DNA from: Fibrobacteraceae bacterium
GTDB lineage: Bacteria > Fibrobacterota > Fibrobacteria > Fibrobacterales > Fibrobacteraceae
Direction of reading: 5' to 3'
NCBI GenBank assembly: GCA_017631885.1
Contig: JAGBSH010000023.1
Coordinates: 20,126-84,125, forward strand
Length of the DNA stretch: 64,000 nucleotides
In this document: in pieces, positions 1 to 8,786 of the stretch
Numbering within the stretch: position 1 is the first letter of the stretch
Layout: every line of letters begins with the position of its first letter
Program-made: the position numbers and the translations under genes
The notes under the pieces: model-generated
Database searches by the model: none
Told to the model about the DNA's origin: nothing
The model's input: the letters and a program-made list of their open reading frames with translations, nothing else

Positions 1-342
1 GAATTCCTTTACGAAAAGATAAAAGCTCATTTTGCAAAAGTAGGTAAAGAAATCAATATTAAATATTTTGACCCGAGTTATACGGTTCGTAGTATTCCGG
101 CAAAAGGAACCGATGCTATCTTTTGTTACCAGCTAGCAGAAAACGCGGTTCATGCGGCAATGGCTGGGAAAACGAATATGGTTGTGGGCAGCATGAATGG
201 GGCTTTTACACATGTTCCAATAGAATTTGCTGTCAGTGAACGTCGTAAAATTGACCCAGCAGGAGTTCTTTGGCATGCTGTTCTTGGCGCTACTCGCCAG
301 CAAGACTATTTTTCAGGAAAGTATAAGGGGAAAAACAAATAA
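1..342 (+). CDS. pfkA: 6-phosphofructokinase, C-terminal part (5'-truncated)
   Basis: The reading frame is open from base 1 and gives the last 113 residues; the start lies before the window. The stretch D-P-S-Y-T-V-R-S followed by P-A-K-G-T-D-A-I-F-C and then N-A-V-H-A-A-M-A-G-K-T is the C-terminal sugar-phosphate-binding half of the long phosphofructokinases (plant, spirochaete and PPi-type clade). These enzymes phosphorylate fructose 6-phosphate in glycolysis. The GGDGT/GGDDS phosphoryl-donor motif lies outside the window, so whether ATP or PPi is the donor cannot be read. The next gene follows after 12 bases with a GCGAGG ribosome site, so the three plus-strand genes at this end may be cotranscribed. 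Confidence 0.85.
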   Translation, partial: EFLYEKIKAHFAKVGKEINIKYFDPSYTVRSIPAKGTDAIFCYQLAENAVHAAMAGKTNMVVGSMNGAFTHVPIEFAVSERRKIDPAGVLWHAVLGATRQQDYFSGKYKGKNK

Positions 343-354
343 AAGCGAGGAATT

Positions 355-498
355 ATGTTAAAAAGAGAAGAAAAAATTTTGATTCGAACCGCTCTTATGG
401 AATACCGGAATTTGTTGTTTAAGGCATTTCATGGAACGGCTGAAGAAAAAGCACGTATAGGCCAGTTGAATAAATTATTGCAAAGTTGGAAAATTTAA
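355..498 (+). CDS. Hypothetical protein, 47 residues
   Basis: A short frame with ATG 9 bases after GCGAGG, sitting 12 bases behind the phosphofructokinase stop and 13 bases before the next start. The product (MLKREEKILIRTALM... to ...LLQSWKI) is highly charged and predicted all-helical, with no signal peptide or cysteine. I do not recognise the family. The tight spacing, ribosome site and codon use like its neighbours support translation. It could be a small regulatory or structural protein cotranscribed with the kinase; that role is only inferred from position. Confidence 0.55.
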   Translation: MLKREEKILIRTALMEYRNLLFKAFHGTAEEKARIGQLNKLLQSWKI

Positions 499-511
499 TA
501 TTTAGAGCATT

Positions 512-1273
512 ATGCCGGGATTGTTTAGATTAGCGACAGTACTTTTATGCTGTTGGACTTTTTCTCTAGCCGACCCGGCGAGAGTCCTTTTTGTGGCGGA
601 TTCTTGTTATGCAACGCGAGCTAACAAAGCAAAAGGCGATAAAGCCAATCGTTCTCAGATAGATAAAACTATAAATCTTTATAAATCACTTTTACAAGAT
701 TCTCTTTTGGCTGAAAAAGCAGCTCTTGGAATAATGCGAAGTGAATATTTTCGGATTCGTTTTGCAACTAAAAATGAAAAAGAAAAAAATAAATTGATAG
801 CGTCTGCAAAAACTCTTGGGGATACGTTACATGCAAGGTTTCCTAAAAATAAAGAAATGACAAGTTTATATGCAACGATAACTTCAATGTGGGGGGCAAG
901 TATTGGTCCGTTAAAAGCGGTAAAACAAGGTGTTGCCGCTCGGGTTCGAGATTTAGCTGATAGTGCAGGCGATTATCAAATTTTAGGACGCTCTCATCAG
1001 TTATTACCTTATATTCCTTTGATTTTACCATGGCCAGATAAAGAACTTGCTTTAAAATATTTGCGATTGGCTGTGAAAAATCAATCAAAAGATCCTTACT
1101 CCTATTTTTTTCTTGGAGAACTTTATTTTGATAGAAAAGAATATGATAATGCTGAAAAAATAATCCAGCAGGGATTGGATTTAGGCGTTAGAACCGATTT
1201 CTTTTTAGAAGATAAACGCGGGCGATGGCATTTAAAAGAATTGCTGAAAAAAGTAAAAGCTAAACAAAATTGA
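512..1273 (+). CDS. Exported TPR-like protein, 253 residues
   Basis: The first 20 residues form a signal peptide (hydrophobic ATVLLCCWTF, then S-L-A-D). The mature part is helical. Residues about 170-225 (L-A-L-K-Y-L-R-L-A-V, Y-F-F-L-G-E-L-Y-F-D, E-Y-D-N-A-E-K-I-I-Q-Q-G-L) read as one to two tetratricopeptide repeats. The overall layout, with an alanine/lysine-rich helical start, a middle L-L-P-Y-I-P-L-I-L-P-W-P-D segment and a TPR-like end, resembles periplasmic TPR components such as TatT of TRAP transporter systems. No transporter genes are nearby, so that is weak. The gene ends 8 bases from the convergent antiporter gene. Probable role: periplasmic protein-protein scaffold. Confidence 0.6.
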   Translation: MPGLFRLATVLLCCWTFSLADPARVLFVADSCYATRANKAKGDKANRSQIDKTINLYKSLLQDSLLAEKAALGIMRSEYFRIRFATKNEKEKNKLIASAKTLGDTLHARFPKNKEMTSLYATITSMWGASIGPLKAVKQGVAARVRDLADSAGDYQILGRSHQLLPYIPLILPWPDKELALKYLRLAVKNQSKDPYSYFFLGELYFDRKEYDNAEKIIQQGLDLGVRTDFFLEDKRGRWHLKELLKKVKAKQN

Positions 1274-1281
1274 AATTCAAA

Positions 1282-2793
1282 TTAACTTTGCCCTGGTACA
1301 AATTCTTCTAAGCTTTCGTGCGTTCCCAATAAGAAAAGAATGTCACCTGATTTGAGTCTCGTTTCGCCATTTGGAGAAATGATTTTTTTATTTCGAACAA
1401 TAGCTGTAATAACAACAGAACTGTTTTCGTTTTTTTCTTCAGTGGCTTCTTGAGTTCTTTTAAGCGTTAATTCTTTAATTTTGGATTTATGCCATGGCTT
1501 TTGTGTTTTTATGTCATAAGGAACTGTTTCTGTAATTTGAACATCCATCACTTCAAAATTAGTTTGAGCTAAAGAAAAAAGTTCCATAAAATAAGGCGAG
1601 TGTCTATTTTTAGGGACAGAAAACCCGAGTGTTTTTGCAAAAGGAGAAAGTGTTGTCCCTTGAATAAGGCAAGAAAGAGTAACCACAAAGAAAACAATAT
1701 TAAAAACAAAATTGTCTGGGTCTAACCCATAAGCAGCCGGGTATGTGGCAAGCACAACAGGAACAGCTCCTTTTAAACCGCCCCAAGCAATAAATGTCTG
1801 TTCTTTCCATTTGTATTTGAAAGGGAGTAAACTTAAAAGAACGGCTAATGGGCGGGCAATAAAAATTAAAACGATTGCTAGTATAATACCTTCCCACCAG
1901 ACATTTATCATTAAATGTGGCACAACAAGAATACCAAGGAGCAAGAACACACACATATTAGCAAATGAAGAAAGCGCTGAAACAAAGTGAGAAACACCTC
2001 GCTTGAAAACAAATCTTTGGTTGCCAAGCCAATAGCCGGCAAAGAATATAGCGATGATCCCATTTGCTTTTAAAAGGTCTGCAGAACTATAAGTAGCAAA
2101 AAGAATGCCTATGTAGAGAACATAAAAAAGGCCGAGGTTTTCACTTTTGAAATGGTTGTAAATTTTAACGCCGATTTTACTTGCAGCAAAAGCAATGAGA
2201 ATGCCTCCAGCAAATTGCCAAATGAGTTGCAAAACAAAGAAAACATAATCTCCTGCGGTAGCGTTTCCGGCGTTTTGAATCAAATTTATCATAAAAAGCG
2301 TAAGGAGAATAGCCATTGGATCGTTTGCTGCGGATTCAATTTCAAGAGTAGAAGAAATTTTCTTTTGAATGGGGCGTTCTCTTAAAACAGTCATAACAGC
2401 GGCTGCGTCTGTAGAGGAAATAATGGCTCCAAGCATTAAAGAAAAGAGAATATCTTGATCAAGTAAAATATGAATAAGAAAACCCAAGATAAGGGTTGTT
2501 GCCAAAATACCAAAAGTCGCAAGTGTGAGAGAAGGACCAGCGAATGCGTGGAGGTTTGCTTTTTTTGTATTGAATCCACTGTCAAAAAGAATAAACATCA
2601 AAGCAATGTTTGCAATGGTGCTAGCGGTTTCTTGACTATCAAAATGGAGAAGGTTCAAAAAATCAGGACCGGCTAAAATACCAATTCCCATAAAGATAAG
2701 AAGAACAGGGATACCAAAGCGCGTGCTGATTCTAGAAGCAAAAGCACTTAATATAATTAGAATGCCAGCAATGAGTAATAAATAAGAATTCAT
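1282..2793 (-). CDS. CPA1-family K+(Na+)/H+ antiporter with RCK_C tail
   Basis: A 503-residue membrane protein. Residues 1-395 contain about 12 hydrophobic segments with CPA1 hallmarks: the L-M-F-I-L-F-D-S-G-F helix and the S-S-T-D-A-A-A-V helix carrying the transport aspartate, plus G-G-L-K-G-A-V-P. After about residue 400 comes a soluble RCK_C/TrkA_C-type domain (V-P-Y-D-I ... S-G-D-I-L-F-L-L-G), the arrangement of NhaP2/CvrA potassium-proton antiporters. It exchanges monovalent cations for protons across the inner membrane and serves pH and K+ control. It follows pta on the same strand but is separated from it by a strong hairpin terminator, so it is probably its own unit. Confidence 0.87.
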   Translation of the reverse strand: MNSYLLLIAGILIILSAFASRISTRFGIPVLLIFMGIGILAGPDFLNLLHFDSQETASTIANIALMFILFDSGFNTKKANLHAFAGPSLTLATFGILATTLILGFLIHILLDQDILFSLMLGAIISSTDAAAVMTVLRERPIQKKISSTLEIESAANDPMAILLTLFMINLIQNAGNATAGDYVFFVLQLIWQFAGGILIAFAASKIGVKIYNHFKSENLGLFYVLYIGILFATYSSADLLKANGIIAIFFAGYWLGNQRFVFKRGVSHFVSALSSFANMCVFLLLGILVVPHLMINVWWEGIILAIVLIFIARPLAVLLSLLPFKYKWKEQTFIAWGGLKGAVPVVLATYPAAYGLDPDNFVFNIVFFVVTLSCLIQGTTLSPFAKTLGFSVPKNRHSPYFMELFSLAQTNFEVMDVQITETVPYDIKTQKPWHKSKIKELTLKRTQEATEEKNENSSVVITAIVRNKKIISPNGETRLKSGDILFLLGTHESLEEFVPGQS

Positions 2794-2805
2794 TTATTTC
2801 CAAAT

Positions 2806-2856
2806 ATAAAAATAGACTCTCAAAAAAAGAGAAAAGAGAGTCTATTTTTTCTTTTT
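2806..2856. terminator. Bidirectional Rho-independent terminator between pta and the antiporter
   Basis: A perfect 11-bp stem (AATAGACTCTC at 2811-2821 with its complement at 2836-2846) is flanked by A-runs on one side and TTTTTTCTTTTTT on the other. It ends pta on the minus strand just upstream of the antiporter start. Symmetry lets it act in both directions. Confidence 0.85.
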
Positions 2857-2867
2857 TAAAATTAATG

Positions 2868-4328
2868 TTATTCAGCTTGAGCTTGTATAGCCGTGAGAGC
2901 TATTGTGTAAACGATGTCTTCTACAAGAGCTCCACGAGAAAGATCATTGACAGGTTTTGCAAGACCTTGAAGCATTGGGCCAACGCTTATTACATTTGGT
3001 GCACTTCGTTGAACAGCCTTGTAAGAAATATTTCCCGAATTTAAATCAGGGAAGACAAATACAGAAGCTTTACCGGCGACAGGGCTTCCAGGCATTTTCT
3101 TTTCGGCCACACTTTCTGTAGACGCTGCATCGTATTGAAGAGGTCCGTCAACAAGAATGTCTGGGCGTTCTTGTTTAAGAATTTCTAAAGCGGCGAGAAC
3201 TAAATCCACATCATCACCTTTGCCAGATTTGCCAGTGCTGTAACTGAGCATTGCTACTCTAGCAGGGAGACCAAAAGCTTTTGCAGTGTCGTTTGATTGA
3301 GCTGCAATTGTTGCAAGAGTTTCTGCATCTGGATTAGGAGTGATGGCGCAATCTCCATAAACAAGAGTCTCTGAAGGAAGGCACATAAAGAAAACTGAAC
3401 TGATAGATTTTACACCTTTAGCCGTTTTGATGATTTGAAGTGCTGGTCGAACGGTGTCGGCGGTAGAATGAACAGCGCCACTCACTAAACCATCGACTTC
3501 TCCCATTTTGAGCATCATGGTGCCAAGCCAAACAGAATCTTTTAAAAGATTAGTGGCTAGTTCTTCGGTCATGCCTTTTGCTTTGCGAAGTTCAACAAGA
3601 GTTGGGATATATTTTTTGCCCGATTCTTCGTTTACTTCAATAATTTCAAGGCCTTCTGGAATTTTTAGGTTCTTGGATTCGGCCACATTTTCAATTTCTT
3701 TTCGGTTCCCTAATAAAACAGGAATGGCAATTTTACGTTCATAAGCAAGAATTGCGGCTTCAATAGTTCTTGGCTCTGTTCCTTCTGGTAAAACAATTCT
3801 TTTAAGATTGGCGCCTGCACGAACAAGAAGACTTGCTCTGAATTCGGCTTGAGAAATTTTAGGTTCTTTTGCTTCAGTTTTTAAGTCTTCTTCTAGTTTT
3901 TGAGAAACTTCATTTTCGGTTACTTTTGCAATGACACGGACACGATTTTCTTGAAGTTCTTTTTCTAGACATTCTGTTTCTAAAGAAAGTTCTTTTGACG
4001 AAACTAAAAGAACAGAAGCGTCAAGAGCTAAAGCAAGCATCTCATTTAATTTACGAGAAATTAAAGGAGAATTTTCTAAAGAAAGACCTTCTACGATAAC
4101 GATAGAAGAGTCTTTTGTTTTGTTGGAAAAATCAAGAGCGATATTTTCCATTACAACAGCGCCATTGCCTTTAGAAAGTTCTTCTGTTATTTTAGGCAAT
4201 GCTTCTGTAGTAAAAGGTAGAAATGAAGATGCTACTCCATAAGTTTTGGCTTTTTCAAGAGACGAAGCTAAAAGAGAATCAATCTGAACTTGATTGTCGG
4301 TTGGGATAAGTAAATAAACGCGTTTCAT
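2868..4328 (-). CDS. pta: Phosphate acetyltransferase
   Basis: The product has 486 residues. The C-terminal 320 or so (from [11 protein letters not shown]) are the PTA/PTB catalytic domain. Signature runs include [43 protein letters not shown], and [13 protein letters not shown]. It interconverts acetyl-CoA plus phosphate and acetyl phosphate plus CoA, the first step of acetate formation. The first 160 residues (K-R-V-Y-L-L-I-P-T) look like a shortened P-loop/DRTGG-type regulatory region; typical forms are about 330 (short) or 700 residues (long), so this is an intermediate length. No ackA lies next to it. Start ATG has AAGGAAA-type sequence upstream. Confidence 0.93.
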   Translation of the reverse strand: MKRVYLLIPTDNQVQIDSLLASSLEKAKTYGVASSFLPFTTEALPKITEELSKGNGAVVMENIALDFSNKTKDSSIVIVEGLSLENSPLISRKLNEMLALALDASVLLVSSKELSLETECLEKELQENRVRVIAKVTENEVSQKLEEDLKTEAKEPKISQAEFRASLLVRAGANLKRIVLPEGTEPRTIEAAILAYERKIAIPVLLGNRKEIENVAESKNLKIPEGLEIIEVNEESGKKYIPTLVELRKAKGMTEELATNLLKDSVWLGTMMLKMGEVDGLVSGAVHSTADTVRPALQIIKTAKGVKSISSVFFMCLPSETLVYGDCAITPNPDAETLATIAAQSNDTAKAFGLPARVAMLSYSTGKSGKGDDVDLVLAALEILKQERPDILVDGPLQYDAASTESVAEKKMPGSPVAGKASVFVFPDLNSGNISYKAVQRSAPNVISVGPMLQGLAKPVNDLSRGALVEDIVYTIALTAIQAQAE

Positions 4329-4456
4329 ATATTTCCTTTTTTAGATTAAACTTTTATTTTCAAACAAAACTGTAAGAAAACTTATAAGAGATAAAATAGC
4401 TTTATCTTCTTTTTCTTGCATCAAAAAAATGGAAAAGATGTTTTTTATAAGCATTT

Positions 4457-5362
4457 TTAATCAAGGTTGTTGGAAATATGTATACGGCGCAGTTGGTAGC
4501 ATAGACTTCCACGACTAATGCCTAGTTTTCTAGCAGTAAGTGATTTATTGTTTCCGCAATCATGGAGAGTTTTGGTTAAAATGTAGGCTTCAGGAGCTTT
4601 TTGACGTTTTTTAGCGATTTCTTTTACAGAATAGTTGGCGTGTTCTTCGGCGAGTAACGTTTCTAAAGAAACATTGCAAGGGTGTAAAAGGTGATAACGT
4701 AAAAGGATATTTTTTAGTTGACGGATGTTTCCTGGCCAGTGGTATTCTTGTAGGTGATTTATTTCTTGTAGCGTAAGTTCTCTGTTCCATTTTCGCTCGG
4801 CGTTTTCTCTTTCAACGGATTGCCAAACGCTTTTGACAATGCATTCTATTTCTTTGCCACGGTCTCTGAGAGGAGGTAAATTGATTGGGAAAACATTTAA
4901 TCTGAAAAATAAATCTTCACGGAATTCGCCCCGTTGGACTAAAGTGGGAAGGTGGCGATTGGTGGCACAAATGAGCCTGAAATTAACAGGAATCTCTCTG
5001 TGAGAACCGACTGGAAGAACCTTTTTTTCTTGAAGAATGCGTAATAGCCTAGCTTGACTTTGGAGTGGGAGTTCTCCAATTTCATCAAGGAATAACGTGC
5101 CGCCTTCGGCGGCACGAACAACGCCAGTTTTGTCAGCTGTTGCGCCTGTAAAGGCCCCTCGTTCAGAACCTTCTAAAATGCTTTCTATTAGATTTTGTGG
5201 GATAGCACCACAATTTAATGCGATAAAGGGGCCGTTTTTACGTAAACTATTTTTATGAAGGTTTCTTGCTGCCACTTCTTTTCCACAGCCAGATTCGCCA
5301 AGAATAAGAACAGGAATGTCAGCTTTTGCTGCAATTTCAAGTAATTGTTTAAAATGAGCCAT
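4457..5362 (-). CDS. Sigma-54-dependent transcription activator lacking a receiver domain
   Basis: The product has 301 residues: an AAA+ domain followed by a Fis-type helix-turn-helix. Walker A G-E-S-G-C-G-K-E is at 22-29, the sigma-54-contacting loop G-A-F-T-G-A at 69-74, and Walker B G-G-T-L-F-L-D-E at 87-94. Further motifs are F-R-E-D-L-F-F-R-L and W-P-G-N-I-R-Q-L-K-N, and the HTH L-T-A-R-K-L-G-I-S-R-G-S-L lies near 270-290. Such proteins hydrolyse ATP to open sigma-54 polymerase complexes. No N-terminal receiver, GAF or PAS domain is present, as in PspF, so control must come from another protein or from expression level. It is divergent from aspartokinase. Target genes cannot be read from the window. 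Confidence 0.88.
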   Translation of the reverse strand: MAHFKQLLEIAAKADIPVLILGESGCGKEVAARNLHKNSLRKNGPFIALNCGAIPQNLIESILEGSERGAFTGATADKTGVVRAAEGGTLFLDEIGELPLQSQARLLRILQEKKVLPVGSHREIPVNFRLICATNRHLPTLVQRGEFREDLFFRLNVFPINLPPLRDRGKEIECIVKSVWQSVERENAERKWNRELTLQEINHLQEYHWPGNIRQLKNILLRYHLLHPCNVSLETLLAEEHANYSVKEIAKKRQKAPEAYILTKTLHDCGNNKSLTARKLGISRGSLCYQLRRIHISNNLD

Positions 5363-5597
5363 ATAGAACCTTTTCTTAGATAAAAAACAAAAAAGATAAA
5401 CTTCTACTTTTAAAAACGCTTATCCCCCTTATTTCTATCACAAGAGATTACTATTTTTACAAACCGTCGGATTTTTTTACAAAATCCGATGAAAACACAA
5501 AAAAGTGGCTGGCTAGATGGGTAGGCTTGGGTATATTAGTTGTGAGTCAAGCAACTTTGCTCGAAGCTCGAGAGGTCTTGCGGCCCGAAAGGAAAAA
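5363..5597. promoter_or_regulatory. Divergent control region between the sigma-54 activator and lysC, with a hairpin
   Basis: These 235 bases separate two divergent genes and must hold both promoters. A 9-bp perfect stem (TCGGATTTT at 5467-5475 with its complement at 5481-5489, 5-base loop) sits in the middle. A TATATT box at 5532-5537 could be a -10 element for lysC, but no good -35 is visible. I saw no lysine-riboswitch-like structure. Confidence 0.4.
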
Positions 5598-6920
5598 ATG
5601 AGTAAAAGAACCGTATGTAAATTCGGCGGCAGTTCTGTTGCTGATGCAGGCCAATTCAAAAAAATTAAGGCCATTGTTGAATCAGACAAGAATCGTAAAG
5701 TTATTGTCGTTTCTGCCCCAGGTAAGCGCAATCCAAAAGAAACAAAGCTTACTGATCTTCTTTATAGCACTTATGATTTAGCCTCTAAAGGACTTGATTT
5801 TTCAACGCCTTGGAATTTAATTCGTGAACGCTATAATGAAATTTGTAATGAATTAGGTCTTGAAAACAAACTGACTGAAGATTTAGACAGTTTAGAAGAC
5901 AAACTCAAAAATCACCCGGAATCTGTAACAATAGATTTTTTAGTAAGCCGTGGTGAATTTTTGTGTGCTCGTCTTATGGCAAAATATTTAGGGGCAAATT
6001 TTGTAGATACATTCCCGTTGATTACTTTTGATGATAAGTATCGCATTGTTCCTAAAACGTATGACGATATTGCAAAAGCTCTTTCAGATGAAAACCAACT
6101 TTATGTATTGCCTGGTTTTTATGGTTCTAATCTTCGTGGTGAAGTTAAAACTTTTAGCCGAGGTGGTTCTGATATTACTGGAGCAATCCTTGCAAATGGG
6201 ATTGATGCCCAGAAATATGAAAACTGGACAGACGTTTCTGGAATGCTTATGGCAGACCCACGAATTGTGGAAAACCCGCTTCCAATTGAATACGTGAGCT
6301 ATCGTGAAATCCGAGAACTCGCTTACTCTGGAGCAAGCGTTTTGCACGACGAATCTATTGCGCCTTGTCGCGTAAAGAAAATCCCTATCAATATTCGAAA
6401 TACTAATCGCCCTGAAGATGCCGGAACGATTATTGGCCCTACACCAGAAAAAGCTTTACGCCCTATTACAGGCGTTGCTGGCAGAAAAGGCTTTTCTATG
6501 ATTTACATTGAAAAGTCTATGATGAATAAAGAAGTGGGTTTTGGTCGTCGTGTTCTTGCGGTTTTAGAATCAGAAGGCCTTTCTTATGAACTTTGTCCAA
6601 GTGCAATTGATTCTATGAGTATTGTGGTAGATTCAAAAGCGCTTGAAGCCGTGCAGAATACGGTTCTTGAAGATATTACGCAACAGATGCGGCCAGACAG
6701 AATTAAAGTGTTCCCAGGCATTGCTTTAATAGCAACTGTTGGTCATGGCATGACAAACAAAATTGGTGTTGCAGCAAAGCTTTTTACAGCACTTGCTGAT
6801 AACAATGTGAACGTGCGTATTATTGACCAAGGCTCTTCTCAGATTAATATCATTACTGGTGTAGATGAAGCGGATACAGAAAAAGCTATTCGCTCAATTT
6901 ATACAGCGTTTATGAATTAA
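5598..6920 (+). CDS. lysC: Aspartate kinase
   Basis: The chosen start gives 440 residues. ATG at 5598 has AAAGGAAAA upstream and is followed at once by the kinase motif C-K-F-G-G-S-S-V. Other landmarks are V-I-V-V-S-A-P-G, F-L-V-S-R-G-E-F, F-S-R-G-G-S-D-I-T-G and two C-terminal ACT domains (from about 310; G-I-A-L-I-A-T-V-G-H-G-M and N-V-R-I-I-D-Q-G-S-S-Q-I-N-I). The enzyme phosphorylates aspartate, the entry step to lysine, threonine, methionine and diaminopimelate. The ACT pair implies end-product feedback, likely lysine and/or threonine. An in-frame upstream ATG at 5517 would add 27 residues with no family counterpart and lies before a possible -10 box. It is not fused to homoserine dehydrogenase. 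Confidence 0.93.
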   Translation: MSKRTVCKFGGSSVADAGQFKKIKAIVESDKNRKVIVVSAPGKRNPKETKLTDLLYSTYDLASKGLDFSTPWNLIRERYNEICNELGLENKLTEDLDSLEDKLKNHPESVTIDFLVSRGEFLCARLMAKYLGANFVDTFPLITFDDKYRIVPKTYDDIAKALSDENQLYVLPGFYGSNLRGEVKTFSRGGSDITGAILANGIDAQKYENWTDVSGMLMADPRIVENPLPIEYVSYREIRELAYSGASVLHDESIAPCRVKKIPINIRNTNRPEDAGTIIGPTPEKALRPITGVAGRKGFSMIYIEKSMMNKEVGFGRRVLAVLESEGLSYELCPSAIDSMSIVVDSKALEAVQNTVLEDITQQMRPDRIKVFPGIALIATVGHGMTNKIGVAAKLFTALADNNVNVRIIDQGSSQINIITGVDEADTEKAIRSIYTAFMN

Positions 6921-7002
6921 TTTTGTGATTAGATAAAAGAAAATCATTTTACAAGAAAAGAATGCAACCATTTATTTTCTTGTTTCATCTAAAGATTAAA
7001 CT

Positions 7003-7055
7003 TTGCCTTTAAGTGTGAATTTTCATTTATATTTAAAGGCAATTTTATTTTGAAA
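7003..7055 (+). terminator. Probable terminator after lysC
   Basis: A 10-bp stem (TTGCCTTTAA at 7003-7012 pairing with 7033-7042) with a long 20-base loop is followed by TTTTATTTT. It lies 80 bases after the lysC stop and before the TolC-like gene. The long loop makes it a weaker call than the other terminators. Confidence 0.5.
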
Positions 7056-7093
7056 AAAGGTTTTCTACTTTTGGGTTTTGTTATATTCCCTGT

Positions 7094-8380
7094 ATGAATT
7101 TTATGAAACGTTTTAAATTAGTTATTCTGTTTTTTAGCACAACGCTTTTTGCGGCGGAGTGGACTTTGGAAGATTGTTTAAAACGAGCCGAAGAATCTAG
7201 TCTTTCTATTCAAGTTTCAAAGCTAAGTGAAGAACAAGCAAATGTGGCAATTAAAACAGCAAAAATAGATAGATATCCATCTCTTTCTGCAAGTATTAAT
7301 AACACGCTTTATGATAACCCTTTTGTTGAAGGGCCGCAAGACCATTACCGTCTTTCTCTTGGTTTGAATGGCTCTATGGTTCTTTGGAATGGTGGGGCAA
7401 CATCGCTTTCAATAGAAACCGCTCAAATAGATAAACAAGCGGCAGAACAGCGGACAGCGCTTGCAACATTAAATATACAAGTTTCCGTTTTAGAGGCTTT
7501 TTACGCATTGCTAAATGCAAATGAAAAAATAGCAGTAGCTAAAAAAGCGCTTGAAATTTCTGAAGCAGAAGCAGAAAATCAGTTCAAGTTATTTGAAGCT
7601 GGGAGTATTACAAAAAGAGATTTGGTTTTGGCAAAAGCCGATGCCGCTCAAAAGAAAGTTTCTTTGCTTTCGGCGGAACAATCAAAAATAAATGCAGAAA
7701 CAACTTTACGCCAGCTTTTAGAAATCTCTAGAGAAGAAGAATTTTCTATTAAGTCTGAAAATCTGGAAACGCTTACACCAGATTCTCTAGAAAGTCTTTT
7801 ATCTGTAGAAGATTTATTAAAAAAAGCAAAAGAGAAAAATCCAAATCTTGCTGCAGATAGTTTAGCTATTCTTTCGGCCGAAAAAAATGTGAAACTGGCC
7901 GGCAAAAACAGTTCTATTAGTGTGACTCTTGGAGCACAAGCAGGTACAGGGCTTCAAGCGTGGGAATCAGGAGCTTATGGCGATCAATTAAAGTATGGCT
8001 ATAATCATAGTATTACTCTTGGGATAAATATTCCAATTATAGATAAAGGAACAACTACCAATAAAGTTTTAAATGCTCAGATTCAATCTGAAAAAAGTAA
8101 AATCACACAACAAGAAACAGAAAAATCTTTAGAAAATTTAATTGAACAACTTTACTTAAATGCACTTGCTGCAGAAAATCAATGGCAAGCAACGGTTTTG
8201 CAAGTAGAAGCGAACGAAGCCGCTTTTAAAGTGGCTGAAGATCAAAAAAATCTTGGTGCAATAACTTATACAGATTACCTTTCTTATCGTAGTGAGTTAG
8301 AAACATCAAAGCTTACTTTGACTCAAGCAAAATATACGGCTCTATTAGCGAGAGCGCTTTTGAATTTGTATTGCAAATAA
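7094..8380 (+). CDS. TolC-family outer-membrane efflux protein
   Basis: The product has 428 residues with an N-terminal signal peptide (K-L-V-I-L-F-F-S-T-T-L-F-A-A). The mature chain opens W-T-L-E-D-C-L-K-R-A-E-E, the usual first helix of outer membrane efflux proteins. It then shows two alpha-helical/coiled-coil repeats rich in A, E, Q and S, each with the L-Y-D/N-P-F and G-A-I-T-Y-T-D-Y-L type turns. The family forms trimeric channels that carry substrates from inner-membrane pumps to outside. No fusion protein or pump gene flanks it, so its partner is encoded elsewhere. ATG codons at 7094 and 7103 are both possible; neither has a clear ribosome site. A strong terminator follows the stop. 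Confidence 0.87.
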   Translation: MNFMKRFKLVILFFSTTLFAAEWTLEDCLKRAEESSLSIQVSKLSEEQANVAIKTAKIDRYPSLSASINNTLYDNPFVEGPQDHYRLSLGLNGSMVLWNGGATSLSIETAQIDKQAAEQRTALATLNIQVSVLEAFYALLNANEKIAVAKKALEISEAEAENQFKLFEAGSITKRDLVLAKADAAQKKVSLLSAEQSKINAETTLRQLLEISREEEFSIKSENLETLTPDSLESLLSVEDLLKKAKEKNPNLAADSLAILSAEKNVKLAGKNSSISVTLGAQAGTGLQAWESGAYGDQLKYGYNHSITLGINIPIIDKGTTTNKVLNAQIQSEKSKITQQETEKSLENLIEQLYLNALAAENQWQATVLQVEANEAAFKVAEDQKNLGAITYTDYLSYRSELETSKLTLTQAKYTALLARALLNLYCK

Positions 8381-8412
8381 AAAATACTAGGGCGTAAACC
8401 CTAGCATTTTTT
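8379..8412. terminator. Bidirectional terminator between the TolC-like gene and hsp20
   Basis: The sequence AAAAATACTAGGG, a 6-base loop, then CCCTAGCATTTTTT forms a 12-bp stem with one mismatch, bounded by A and T runs. It serves the two convergent genes on either side. Confidence 0.85.
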
Positions 8413-8414
8413 AT

Positions 8415-8786
8415 TTAGAGGATTTCGATTTTCTTCGCTTCTGATTCTTTCTTTTTTGTAAGTTCAAGAACTAGCAATCCGTTTTCAAAAGAAGCTTTGA
8501 TTTCATTAGAATCTATTTCGTCAGAAATCTTGAAATCGCGTTTATAAGAAAATTCCATTTCACCTTTTTTACGAGTGGCAGAAATAGAAAGTAAATTCTT
8601 TTCTATGCGGATTTCAATATTTTCTTTGCGAACGCCAGGAAGTTCGACCTCTACTTCATAGCCATTTTCTTTTTCGTTTATAGAAGAAACAGGCACGTTT
8701 TTGTTTTGAACCGATTCTGTTCCAAACGAATTCAAAAAATCTTTCAATTGAAAGAAAGGCGTTGGAAAAATTTGTGTTGTTGTCAT
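8415..8786 (-). CDS. hsp20: Small heat-shock protein, Hsp20/alpha-crystallin family
   Basis: The product has 123 residues, close to the short end of the family. The alpha-crystallin domain runs from about residue 32 to the end: Y-E-V-E-V-E-L-P-G-V-R-K-E-N-I-E-I, then F-S-Y-K-R-D-F-K-I, and A-S-F-E-N-G-L-L-V-L-E-L-T-K-K, which is the A-x-x-x-n-G-v-L signature. The tail ends K-K-I-E-I-L, carrying the I-x-I/L motif used for oligomer assembly. It is an ATP-independent holdase that binds unfolding proteins in the cytoplasm. The start has a strong AAGGAG ribosome site and two hairpins lie upstream in the leader. Confidence 0.93.
   Translation of the reverse strand: MTTTQIFPTPFFQLKDFLNSFGTESVQNKNVPVSSINEKENGYEVEVELPGVRKENIEIRIEKNLLSISATRKKGEMEFSYKRDFKISDEIDSNEIKASFENGLLVLELTKKKESEAKKIEIL

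Noticed and set aside
4388..4420. Terminator-like AGATAAA/TTTATCT hairpin between pta and the activator gene
   Set aside because: All A-T stem and no proper T-run in the needed direction; too weak to annotate.
5517..5597. N-terminal extension of aspartokinase
   Set aside because: The ribosome site and the family start both fit ATG 5598; the extra residues match nothing.
5363..5597. Lysine riboswitch ahead of lysC
   Set aside because: The region is too short and lacks the multi-helix conserved core; only one simple hairpin is seen.
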